From the NCBI GenBank assembly GCA_903828665.1, contig CAIKMZ010000147.1:1-63467 (forward strand): 63,467 nucleotides of DNA, in the 5' to 3' direction. The DNA is from an uncultured beta proteobacterium. Its GTDB lineage: Bacteria > Pseudomonadota > Gammaproteobacteria > Burkholderiales > Burkholderiaceae_C. The stretch's first letter is position 1. Each line of letters opens with the position of its first letter. The notes beneath the pieces were generated by a model. That model did no database searches. It worked only from the letters and a program-made list of their open reading frames with translations, and was not told the DNA's origin. Made by a program: the position numbers and the translations under genes. This document shows positions 44,081 through 52,398 of this stretch, one piece after another.

Positions 44081-45337
44081 ATGGAATATAAACTGTCAAA
44101 AATCGGGGTTGCACTGGCTTCGCTCTGCGTTTGCGCGGGTGCAATGGCGCAAACGGGTGAAATCCGCGTGCTGGTGGCCAACCACCCTTACGGTGAATTG
44201 CTCAAACTGTCGATTCCACAGTTCGAGAAGAGCACCGGCATCAGGGTCAATGTGGAAAGCTTGCAGGAAAGCCAGTTGACGCAGAAGCTCACCACCGAAT
44301 TCGCCACCAAGTCATCCACGGTCGATGTCTTCATGACGCGCCCGCTGCAGGAAGGCAAGATGTTCTCGAAGAACGGCTGGTACGCACCCCTGACCGGCTA
44401 CGACTTCAACGACTATCCGAAGAACATCATGAACGCCGCTTCGTTTGGCGGCAAACCCTACATCGTTCCGCTGGTCACCGAATGGCAGGTGCTGTACTAC
44501 CGCAAGGACCTGCTGCAACAGGCCGGGCTGAAAGTGCCGACCACGTTCGAGGAACTTGAGGCAGCGGCCCAGAAGCTCAATTCCGAAAGCGTTGCCGGCA
44601 TCGCCTCGCGCGGCAAGGGTGCGGCAGCCGTCACCCAGGCATCGAGCTACATCTTCAATTACGGCGGCCAGTATCTCGAGAACGGCAAGGCGGTTTTCGA
44701 CTCGAAGCCGGCCATCGACGCCTTGCGCTACTACGGCAGGCTGCTCGGCAGCTATGGCCCGAAGGGCGTGACTTCGATGTCATGGGAAAACATCATGCCG
44801 CTGTTCCAGGCCGGCAAGGTTGCGATGTGGACCGACGCCTCGGTGTTCTACGGCCAGGTCGTCGATCAATCCAAGACACAAATCCCGGTGGCCAACTTCG
44901 ACATCGCCAACTTCCCGGCTGGACCGAAGACCAATGCGCCTTTCATCGTCTCGTCCTGGGGCATCTCGGTGGCCAGCCAGTCCAAGAAGAAGGACATGGC
45001 CATGAAGTTCCTGAACTGGGCGTCGAGCAAGGAAATGGCGATCAAGGGCATGATGGGCAACATCACTATGGCACGTTCGTCGGTTTGGGAGGATCAGATC
45101 GTGCGCAGCAAGATGAATCCGGGTCTGATTGCGACGCGCGCCTTTGCTGCCAAGCACGGTACGCCGGTTGACCGGCCCTACATGAGCGCCGTGGGTGAAG
45201 CGCGCGACCTCATCGGAGAAGTGATCATCGAGTCGATCAACACCAAGGGCACGTCCGCCAAGCTCGACCAGATGGCCAAGGAAAAGGTCACCAAGGTGAA
45301 CGAACTGCTGCAGGACAGCGGCGAATTCGGCAAATAA
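44081..45337 (+). CDS. Extracellular sugar-binding protein of the ABC importer
   Basis: Periplasmic binding protein (family 1) of 418 residues with a signal peptide cleaved at about AMA/Q (residue 23). The mature part begins GEIRVLVANHPYGELLK and shows the usual two-lobe sequence with a C-terminal helix region. It lies between the ATPase and the permeases. The ligand is unknown. The local genes suggest a sugar acid or related polyol, but this family more often binds neutral sugars and polyols. Confidence 0.92.
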   Translation: MEYKLSKIGVALASLCVCAGAMAQTGEIRVLVANHPYGELLKLSIPQFEKSTGIRVNVESLQESQLTQKLTTEFATKSSTVDVFMTRPLQEGKMFSKNGWYAPLTGYDFNDYPKNIMNAASFGGKPYIVPLVTEWQVLYYRKDLLQQAGLKVPTTFEELEAAAQKLNSESVAGIASRGKGAAAVTQASSYIFNYGGQYLENGKAVFDSKPAIDALRYYGRLLGSYGPKGVTSMSWENIMPLFQAGKVAMWTDASVFYGQVVDQSKTQIPVANFDIANFPAGPKTNAPFIVSSWGISVASQSKKKDMAMKFLNWASSKEMAIKGMMGNITMARSSVWEDQIVRSKMNPGLIATRAFAAKHGTPVDRPYMSAVGEARDLIGEVIIESINTKGTSAKLDQMAKEKVTKVNELLQDSGEFGK

Positions 45338-45436
45338 GCGACCTGCCGCTTGACCGGCACGCGCACCGTTCACTCTGGTGGACGGCGCGCATGCCAGGTC
45401 GAGATCGCCCAAGAACTTTCGCGTAGAAGGCCAGTC

Positions 45437-46315
45437 ATGATCCAGTCAAGCTTTACCGAACGGAATTTGCGGATATTGTTTCCGCTTCCGGCCGTCGTCT
45501 TCATCGGATTGCTGATGGTGTTTCCGATCCTGTACACCCTGTACCTGAGCTTTACCAGTTGGAATCTCACCTCGGGGATGGATCCGGCTTTTGTCGGTCT
45601 CAACAGCTACCTGCGTGTTTTTTCCGAGCCCCGTTTTCTGCACGCCATCGGCCGGACGTTCTCGTTCACGGCGTCCGCCGTGGCGATCGAGGTCGTGCTC
45701 GGCGTTGCCATTGCATTGATCCTGAACCGCGCTTTCGTCGGCAAGAGCCTTGCCAAGCTGCTGCTCCTGCTGCCGCTCGTGGCCACGCCGGTCGCGGTGG
45801 GCATTGTCTTCAATCTTTTTTACGACCCGACCATCGGCCTGCTCAATTTCGCGCTCAACGCGCTCGGGCTGCCTCAGGGGCGCTGGGTCTCGAGCGAAAA
45901 CACCGTCATTTCGTCGCTGGTCTTGGTCGATGTCTGGCAGTGGACGCCGATGATCACCCTGATCGTGCTGGCCGGCCTGGCCGGCCTGTCGGAGGAGCCG
46001 GTCGAAGCGGCGCGCGTGGACGGCGCCAGCGAGTGGCAGATCCTGCGCTACGTCACCATCCCGATGGTCATGCCGGTCATTCTGACGGCGATGATCCTGC
46101 GACTGATCGATGCGCTCAAGACCTTCGACATCATCTTCGCCATGACCGGCGGTGGCCCCGGTTATGCGTCCGAGACGCTCAACATCATGGGCTTCAAGTA
46201 CAGTTTCGAGTATTTCCGCATCGGCCAGTCGTCGGTCATTCTGATCGCGCTGTTCCTGGTCGTGCTGCTGTGCAGCCTGGGCATCATGAAACTGCGCGCA
46301 TCGAGCGAAAACTGA
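45437..46315 (+). CDS. Sugar ABC transporter permease (MalF type)
   Basis: Inner-membrane permease of 292 residues with about six membrane segments. The EAA loop that docks the ATPase is clear (EEPVEAARVDGASEWQILRY). The ATG at 45437 was chosen because it gives a standard N-terminus just before the first membrane segment; the open frame extends to 45350 without a ribosome binding site. Confidence 0.93.
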   Translation: MIQSSFTERNLRILFPLPAVVFIGLLMVFPILYTLYLSFTSWNLTSGMDPAFVGLNSYLRVFSEPRFLHAIGRTFSFTASAVAIEVVLGVAIALILNRAFVGKSLAKLLLLLPLVATPVAVGIVFNLFYDPTIGLLNFALNALGLPQGRWVSSENTVISSLVLVDVWQWTPMITLIVLAGLAGLSEEPVEAARVDGASEWQILRYVTIPMVMPVILTAMILRLIDALKTFDIIFAMTGGGPGYASETLNIMGFKYSFEYFRIGQSSVILIALFLVVLLCSLGIMKLRASSEN

Positions 46316-46325
46316 GGAAACAGCC

Positions 46326-47144
46326 TTGAAGAAAGACAAAATCGTCAGCACCGTCCTGTTCTACGTGCTGGTCCTGATCATCGCGCTGGTCGTGCTGTTC
46401 CCTTTCCTGTGGATGCTGACCTCGTCGTTCAAGACGCAGGTCGACATCATCTCCTGGCCGCCCAAGCTGCTGTTTGAACCCACGCTGCGCAATTACCGCA
46501 AGGTCTTCGAAGAGCAGGATTTCCTGAAATATTTCTTCAACTCGACCATCGTCGGCGCGATGGCGGTCGGCCTTTCGCTGCTGCTCGGGCTGCCAGCGGC
46601 CTACTCGATTTCGCGCTTCGCGCAGAAAAAGCTGGCCGTCTTCATTCTGCTGGCGCGGCTGATGCCCGGCATTTCCTTTCTGATGCCCTGGTACATTATC
46701 TTCTCGCGGCTCGGCCTGATGGACAGCTATGTCGCGCTTGTTCTCTCGCACATGCTGATCGCGCTGCCGATCGTGGTCTGGATCATGTCGACCTATTTCA
46801 GCACCATTCCGCGCGAGCTCGAAGAGTCGGCCATGGTCGACGGTGCCACCCGGCAGTTGGCGTTCATGAAGATCATCCTGCCCCTGTCCGGCCCCGGCAT
46901 CATCACCGCCACCACGCTGTCGTTCATCTTTTCCTGGAACAACTTCATGTTCTCGCAGGTGCTCAGCATGGAACGGACCAAGACCCTGCCGATCGCGGTC
47001 TACAACTTCCTGTCCTATGCCGAGGTCGACTGGGGTGGCGTGATGGCTGCGGCCGTGGCCATCATGGCGCCGGCGATCGTTCTGACCATGATCTTCCAGC
47101 AGTACGTGGTCAAGGGTCTGACCATGGGCGCGGTCAAGGGCTGA
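46326..47144 (+). CDS. Sugar ABC transporter permease (MalG type)
   Basis: Second permease, 272 residues, about six membrane segments, with the EAA loop ELEESAMVDGATRQLAFMKI. The start is a TTG at 46326 (MKKDKIVST), 11 bp after the first permease and behind GAGG. It completes the importer, and no sugar porin or further component follows on this strand. Confidence 0.93.
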   Translation: MKKDKIVSTVLFYVLVLIIALVVLFPFLWMLTSSFKTQVDIISWPPKLLFEPTLRNYRKVFEEQDFLKYFFNSTIVGAMAVGLSLLLGLPAAYSISRFAQKKLAVFILLARLMPGISFLMPWYIIFSRLGLMDSYVALVLSHMLIALPIVVWIMSTYFSTIPRELEESAMVDGATRQLAFMKIILPLSGPGIITATTLSFIFSWNNFMFSQVLSMERTKTLPIAVYNFLSYAEVDWGGVMAAAVAIMAPAIVLTMIFQQYVVKGLTMGAVKG

Positions 47145-47165
47145 GCCGGCACCGCAAGGGTATTT

Positions 47166-48314
47166 CTACCACTCGGCGAAGCTGCCATCCTGGTGGCGCC
47201 AGACCGGGTTGCGCCAGCGGTGGCCGACCGCGGCGCGCTCCTTGACGTACTCTTCGTTGATTTCAATCCCCAGGCCAGGCCCTTGCGGGATCACGACATA
47301 GCCCTTGTCGTAGGCAAAGACTTCCGGCTGAGTCAGATAGTCCAGCAGGTCATTGCTCTGGTTGTAGTGGATGCCCAGGCTTTGCTCCTGGATGAAAGCG
47401 TTGTACGACACGGCATCGACCTGCAGGCAAGCGGCCAGTGCGATCGGGCCGAGCGGGCAGTGCAGCGCAACGGCGACGTCGTAGGCTTCGGCCATGGTGG
47501 CGATTTTGCGGGTTTCCGTGATGCCGCCGGCGTGCGAGACATCGGGCTGGATGATGTCGACATAGCCTTCGCTCAGAATCCGTTTGAAATCCCAGCGTGA
47601 ATAGAGCCGCTCGCCAAGCGCGATCGGTGTGCTGGTCAAGGGCGCGAGCTCTTTCAGCGCCTCGTAGTTTTCGCTCAGCACCGGCTCTTCGATGAACATC
47701 AGCTTGTACTGATCCAGTTCCTTGATCAGGACTTTGGCCATCGGCTTGTGGACCCGGCCATGAAAATCGACGCCGATGCCGACGTGGGGCCCGACGGCTT
47801 CGCGCACCGCCGCCACATTGGCCAGGGCGGCTTCGACTTTTTCATGAGAATCGACGAACTGCAGTTCTTCCGCTCCATTCATCTTGACCGCGGTGAACCC
47901 GCGCGCCACGGCATCTTTGGCGGCTGCTGCGACATCGGCAGGCCGGTCGCCGCCAATCCACGAGTAGATGCGGATGCTGTTGCGCACCGGGCCGCCCAAC
48001 AGCTGGCTCACCGATACGCCAAGCGCCTTGCCCTTGATATCCCATAGCGCCTGGTCGATGCCGGCCAGCGCGCTCATGTGGATCGCGCCGCCGCGATAAA
48101 AGCCGCCGCGATACAACACGGTCCAGTGGTCTTCGATGTTGCGCGGGTCCTTGCCGATCAGATAGTCGGACAACTCCTCGACGGCCGCCGCAACGCTGTG
48201 CGCGCGGCCTTCAACAACCGGTTCGCCCCAGCCGACCACACCTTCATCGGTTTCAATCTTCAGAAAACACCAGCGCGGGGGCACGAGGTAAGTGGTCAGT
48301 TTGGTGATCTTCAT
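47166..48314 (-). CDS. dgoD: D-galactonate dehydratase
   Basis: Enolase-superfamily enzyme converting D-galactonate to 2-dehydro-3-deoxy-D-galactonate. At 382 residues it matches E. coli DgoD in length. Every key residue falls at the same number: metal ligands D183, E209 and E235, and catalytic H185 and H285. It is the last gene of a minus-strand dgoK-dgoA-dgoD operon that encodes the whole route to pyruvate and glyceraldehyde-3-phosphate. It is convergent with the ABC importer genes. Confidence 0.96.
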   Translation of the reverse strand: MKITKLTTYLVPPRWCFLKIETDEGVVGWGEPVVEGRAHSVAAAVEELSDYLIGKDPRNIEDHWTVLYRGGFYRGGAIHMSALAGIDQALWDIKGKALGVSVSQLLGGPVRNSIRIYSWIGGDRPADVAAAAKDAVARGFTAVKMNGAEELQFVDSHEKVEAALANVAAVREAVGPHVGIGVDFHGRVHKPMAKVLIKELDQYKLMFIEEPVLSENYEALKELAPLTSTPIALGERLYSRWDFKRILSEGYVDIIQPDVSHAGGITETRKIATMAEAYDVAVALHCPLGPIALAACLQVDAVSYNAFIQEQSLGIHYNQSNDLLDYLTQPEVFAYDKGYVVIPQGPGLGIEINEEYVKERAAVGHRWRNPVWRHQDGSFAEW

Positions 48315-48372
48315 TGCTCTCTCTCATCTTTGGTGAATGCGTCTGCCGATCGACACGCGAGTCTTGATTGAA

Positions 48373-49008
48373 TCAGACGGAGGTGTGCTTTTGCGTCGCG
48401 CGCCAGGCGGCGATGAATTCGTCGGCATTGCGGCCGACCTGCATGGCGCTTAGTCCCGGCTTGAAGAGCGCCGAGCCCAGGCCGAATCCGGATGCGCCGG
48501 CAGCGACGAAGGGCGCCATGTTGTCTGGCGTGATGCCGCCTACGGGGATCAATGCAACGTCAGCCGGAATGACCGCGCGCCATGCCTTGACCACGACCGG
48601 ACCGAGTTGCTCGGCGGGAAACATCTTCAGCGCATCGGCGCCTGCGGCCAGCGCGGCAAATGCTTCGGTTAGGGTGGCTACGCCTGGCGCGCAGGCCATG
48701 GCGGCCTGTTTGGCAGCACGGATCACTTCGCCATCGCTGTGCGGCATCACGATGATTTCGCCTCCCGCGTTCTTCACTTGCGCAACCTGTGATGTCGACA
48801 GCACGGTGCCGGCACCGACCATGCAGTCTGCGGCCAGCGCCGCACGCAACAGCCGTATGCTTTCAAACGGCTGCGGCGAGTTCAAGGGCACTTCGATCAC
48901 CCGGAATCCGGCCTCGTACAGCGCCTTGCCGATCGCGGCGACTTCATCCGGACGGATCCCCCTCAGGATGGCGATCAGCCCGCAGTGTTGCATTGCCTTC
49001 TTGAGCAT
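48373..49008 (-). CDS. dgoA: 2-dehydro-3-deoxy-6-phosphogalactonate aldolase
   Basis: Class I aldolase of the KDPG/KDPGal family that splits 2-dehydro-3-deoxy-6-phosphogalactonate to pyruvate and glyceraldehyde-3-phosphate. The 211-residue barrel has E39 and Schiff-base K128 in ADALKMFPAEQLGP. The ATG at 49008 gives MLKKAMQHCGLIAILRG; the frame extends upstream into dgoK without family match. Specificity for the galactonate branch follows from its neighbours, since sequence alone does not separate it firmly from KDPG aldolase. Confidence 0.93.
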   Translation of the reverse strand: MLKKAMQHCGLIAILRGIRPDEVAAIGKALYEAGFRVIEVPLNSPQPFESIRLLRAALAADCMVGAGTVLSTSQVAQVKNAGGEIIVMPHSDGEVIRAAKQAAMACAPGVATLTEAFAALAAGADALKMFPAEQLGPVVVKAWRAVIPADVALIPVGGITPDNMAPFVAAGASGFGLGSALFKPGLSAMQVGRNADEFIAAWRATQKHTSV

Positions 49009-49019
49009 GTGATGGTCCT

Positions 49020-50069
49020 TTATGACTTTCCAAGCAGACCGGCCGCCATGGCCAGATGCCACAGGCCGCGTTCGGTCGCGTGCTCCGCTGCTTCGACCTG
49101 ATCAAAGCCACAGGCCTTGAGGGCACGCATGTAGCGAGCGCACAGTGCTGCATCACTGACCAATATGACGCGCGCCGGCTGCTCCGCCTGTTCCGCCAGC
49201 AAGGCTTGCAGCGCCGCCACCTCATGGCCGATCAGAAGGCCTGAAAGGTATTCGCGCTGGCCCGCGCCATCGAGCACGCCCGTCAGGCCCAGTGTGCGCG
49301 TGCTGAAGATGGTCGACAGGACGCCGGCGCGCCCGGCCGGGGTTTGCGCGACCAGGACGCCACGATCGAACGCAGCATGATCTTCAACCTTGGCATCGCC
49401 GCCTTGCATGCCGCGTCCCAGTATGGTGTGTTCGCATAGCGCAGCGTAGACCTCGCCCGTCATGAAGGTGTGGAAATGCTCGATGCGGCTCTGTGCTTCA
49501 CGATGCTGTCTTCGCACCTGTACCCATTTGGAATGGCTGCCAGGCAAACCGATCAGGATCTCGTCCTGCCCGTTTTGTGCTTCTGCGCCGGACGGATTCT
49601 TGTCGAGATCGAGCATGCTGAGCGCGCCGATCACCTGGGTTTCTTCGCCGCGCATGACGTTGGGCAGTTCAGCGTTCTCGATGAGGCCGGGAACGATATG
49701 CAGGACTTGGCCATTTCGGGTGCGCACGGTGCTCAGCGTACCTCCGATTCGATCCACCGCAATCGGCACGGACAGATAGGGCGCTTCGAGCCAGCCCTGG
49801 CGGCTGCCGACCATCCCGGCCGCAATCACCGGGGCCTGCGGTGCGGCACGGATCCAGTCGCCGCACGCCTCTTCAAACGCAAACTCGAAGCCCGCCTTGG
49901 CATCGACGACGGAATCATCGGTCGGCGCAACCTCCGGCAGCTTCATCACGCCCCACGGCAAGGAGCGCAGCTCCAGTAGCCGACCGGCAGCACCGAGGCG
50001 ATAAGCCCGCAAGGACGAGGTGCCCCAGTCGAGAGCGATGAGTTGTGTTTGACTTTGTGCTTGATTCAT
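49020..50069 (-). CDS. dgoK: 2-dehydro-3-deoxygalactonokinase
   Basis: Phosphorylates 2-dehydro-3-deoxygalactonate ahead of the aldolase. The 349-residue protein begins LIALDWGTSSLRAYRL, the family phosphate-binding opening, and has the LPGSHSKWV and GRGMQGG motifs. The ATG at 50069 was chosen over an in-frame extension to 50156. It is the first gene of the dgo operon. Confidence 0.94.
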   Translation of the reverse strand: MNQAQSQTQLIALDWGTSSLRAYRLGAAGRLLELRSLPWGVMKLPEVAPTDDSVVDAKAGFEFAFEEACGDWIRAAPQAPVIAAGMVGSRQGWLEAPYLSVPIAVDRIGGTLSTVRTRNGQVLHIVPGLIENAELPNVMRGEETQVIGALSMLDLDKNPSGAEAQNGQDEILIGLPGSHSKWVQVRRQHREAQSRIEHFHTFMTGEVYAALCEHTILGRGMQGGDAKVEDHAAFDRGVLVAQTPAGRAGVLSTIFSTRTLGLTGVLDGAGQREYLSGLLIGHEVAALQALLAEQAEQPARVILVSDAALCARYMRALKACGFDQVEAAEHATERGLWHLAMAAGLLGKS

Positions 50070-50131
50070 TGGTTTGTTTGAATCTGCTGCAACAGTCAAG
50101 ATTCGACATGGACGAGGACGGTCCGCGAACA

Positions 50132-50137
50132 ATTGTA
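50132..50137 (-). promoter_or_regulatory. -10 element for the dgo operon
   Basis: On the minus strand TACAAT lies 63 bp upstream of the dgoK start, a good -10, with no clear -35. It overlaps an 8-bp palindrome ACAATTGT (50129-50136). The same 130-bp gap must also hold the uxuA promoter; TACATT at 50168-50173 with TTGGCC 15 bp before it is a weak candidate. Confidence 0.4.
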
Positions 50138-50199
50138 GGCCACCCATTGGCCGCAACGGCTTCGTGATACATTGAAATTACACACCTTGGAGCAGCATC

Positions 50200-51252
50200 T
50201 TGAAAATGACTTTTCGCTGGTATGGCGAGTCTGACCCCGTCAAGCTCGAATACATCCGCCAGATCCCCGGCCTGTATGGCATTGTTTCCGCCATTTACGA
50301 TGTGCCGGTGGGCGAGGTCTGGCCGCTGGACAAGCTGCAGGCGCTGCGCGCGCGCATTGAAGGTGCGGGGCTGAAGTTTGAAGTGGTTGAAAGCGTGCCG
50401 ACCCATGAAGACATCAAGCTGGGCAAGCCAACGCGGGACCGCCTCATTGCCAACTTCCAGCAAAACATCCGCCATTGCGCCGCGGCCGGTGTGAAAGTGA
50501 TCTGCTACAACTTCATGCCGGTCTTCGACTGGACCCGCACCGAAATGGCCAAGCAACTGCTCGACGGCTCTTTCACCCTGGCCTTCGACGCCGAGGCGGT
50601 GGCAAAGATTGACCCGGAAAAGGGCATCGCGCTGCCCGGCTGGGACGCCAGCTACAAGCCGGAACAGCTCAAGAATCTGCTGGCCGAGTACAAGGCGGTC
50701 GATGAGGAAACCCTGTGGGCCAACCTCGAGTACTTCCTCAAGGCCATCATCCCGGTCGCTGAGGAAGGCGGTATCAAAATGGCCATGCACCCGGACGACC
50801 CGCCGCGCCCCATCTTCGGCTTGCCGCGCATCGTCAAGAACCGCGAGGACTTGCAGCGCCTGGTCAACATGGTTGATTCAAAGGCCAACGGCTTGACCCT
50901 GTGCTCGGGTTCGCTGGGCGCTGATTTGTGCAACAACGTTGAAGCCCTGGTGCGCGAATTCGGCAGCCAGGGCCGCATCCACTTCGGCCACCTGCGCAAT
51001 GTTAAGGTGGAGCCGGACGGGACGTTTTATGAATCCACCCACCGGTCGTGCGATGGTTCGCTGGACATGGCGGCGATCGTCAAGGCCTACCACGACATCG
51101 GATTCGAAGGCTATGTGCGCCCGGACCACGGCCGCATGATCTGGGGTGAGACTGGCAAGCCGGGCTACGGGCTGTATGACCGCGCGCTCGGGGCCGTCTA
51201 CCTGAATGGCCTGTGGGAGGCGATCAGCAAGTACTCGGCAACCACCCATTAG
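50200..51252 (+). CDS. uxuA: Mannonate dehydratase
   Basis: Converts D-mannonate to 2-dehydro-3-deoxy-D-gluconate in hexuronate breakdown. The 350-residue TIM-barrel protein has the N-terminal [11 protein letters not shown] and the ligand regions [26 protein letters not shown] and RPDHGR. The TTG at 50200 is preferred to the ATG two codons later because GGAG ends 7 nt before it. It is divergent from the dgo operon. No uronate isomerase, mannonate oxidoreductase or KDG kinase is in the window. Confidence 0.95.
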   Translation: MKMTFRWYGESDPVKLEYIRQIPGLYGIVSAIYDVPVGEVWPLDKLQALRARIEGAGLKFEVVESVPTHEDIKLGKPTRDRLIANFQQNIRHCAAAGVKVICYNFMPVFDWTRTEMAKQLLDGSFTLAFDAEAVAKIDPEKGIALPGWDASYKPEQLKNLLAEYKAVDEETLWANLEYFLKAIIPVAEEGGIKMAMHPDDPPRPIFGLPRIVKNREDLQRLVNMVDSKANGLTLCSGSLGADLCNNVEALVREFGSQGRIHFGHLRNVKVEPDGTFYESTHRSCDGSLDMAAIVKAYHDIGFEGYVRPDHGRMIWGETGKPGYGLYDRALGAVYLNGLWEAISKYSATTH

Positions 51253-51342
51253 CGCGCAAGGCGTTCAAGTTTGGCGTTCGGAAGACCGGGCGCGGCACCT
51301 GCGGCCAGGCAACGGGTCTCTCCGCCCGCGGGGGTACGCTAG

Positions 51343-51352
51343 CACCTAGGTG
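51343..51352 (+). promoter_or_regulatory. Palindrome CACCTAGGTG, possible operator
   Basis: A perfect 10-bp palindrome in the 159-bp gap between uxuA and the nitronate monooxygenase-like gene, about 60 bp before the latter's start. Its position suits an activator or repressor site. No matching regulator gene is nearby. Confidence 0.3.
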
Positions 51353-51411
51353 ACGCCTGCCGCCACCCTTTGCGTCTAAGCTCAAGCACACTTCAACCGT
51401 CCTGTCGCATC

Positions 51412-52347
51412 ATGAACCGAGTCCTCGCACACACCGGCGCAAAATACCCCATCGTCCAGGCCCCCATGGGATGGATCGCGCGAAGGGCACTGGCATCAGC
51501 CGTGTCACGCGCCGGGGGTTTGGGCATCATCGAAACCTCCTCGGGCGAGACCGCCAATTGCCAGGCGGAGATCACCGCCATGGCGGCGCTGGGGTTGCCT
51601 TTCGGCGTCAACCTGCCGATCCGCTTCCTGAGTGACGACGCCATGCTCAAGTTCGTCTGCACCAGCGGGGTGAAGTTTGTCACCACGTCAGCGGGAAGTC
51701 CGTCCAAGTTCATCGCCCCGCTGCACGACGCCGGCATCACGGTTTACCACGCGGTGCCAACGGTTGACGCGGCCATGAAATGCGTGGACGCGGGGATCGA
51801 CGGCCTGGTCGTGGAGGGCGGCGAGGGCGGTGGATTCAAGAGCCCGGAAGAAGTCTCGACCCTGGTCCTGCTGCAGGCGATTCGTGCCCGGGCCGATGTG
51901 CCGATGATTGCGGCAGGCGGCATCTGCGATGGTCGCGGCATGGCCGCGGCGTTCGCCTGCGGCGCCGAAGGCATCCAGATGGGCACGCGCTTCGTCAGCT
52001 GCACCGAGAGCCCCGTGCACGCCAATTACAAGAATGCCATCGTGTCCGCCAAGGAGACCGGCACCTGGCTTCTGAACACCAAGGCCTCGCCCTGCATTCG
52101 CGCGCTGAAGTCCGAGCGCACACGGCTGATCCATGACGCCGGCCTGATGCCGCCCGACACCTTTAAGGGCATCCAGGACGTTTATTTTGGCGGCAACATG
52201 GAAGCAGCACCGGCACTGGCCGGCCAGACCGTCGGCCTGATCGACGAAATCAAATCCGCGCAGGACATCATCGAACGGACGGTGGCCGAGTTCTTTGCGA
52301 TCACCGCGCGCCTTGGCGCGCTCGCCAGCGCGCGCGCATTCGGATAG
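51412..52347 (+). CDS. Nitronate monooxygenase family flavoprotein
   Basis: FMN-dependent TIM-barrel enzyme of 311 residues. It has the N-terminal YPIVQAPMGW, the VVEGGEGGGFK phosphate-binding region, PMIAAGGICDGRGMAAAFACGAEGIQMGTRF, and a C-terminal NTKASP segment. The family includes nitronate monooxygenases and enoyl-ACP reductase-like proteins, and the true substrate is uncertain. The start at 51412 gives MNRVLAHTGAKYP. It is 51 bp upstream of the acyl-CoA synthetase. Confidence 0.88.
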   Translation: MNRVLAHTGAKYPIVQAPMGWIARRALASAVSRAGGLGIIETSSGETANCQAEITAMAALGLPFGVNLPIRFLSDDAMLKFVCTSGVKFVTTSAGSPSKFIAPLHDAGITVYHAVPTVDAAMKCVDAGIDGLVVEGGEGGGFKSPEEVSTLVLLQAIRARADVPMIAAGGICDGRGMAAAFACGAEGIQMGTRFVSCTESPVHANYKNAIVSAKETGTWLLNTKASPCIRALKSERTRLIHDAGLMPPDTFKGIQDVYFGGNMEAAPALAGQTVGLIDEIKSAQDIIERTVAEFFAITARLGALASARAFG

Positions 52348-52398
52348 CGCATGTTCGCACTTGCGAAAATTGTCTGAACAACCCCTGGGCGAACCGTC

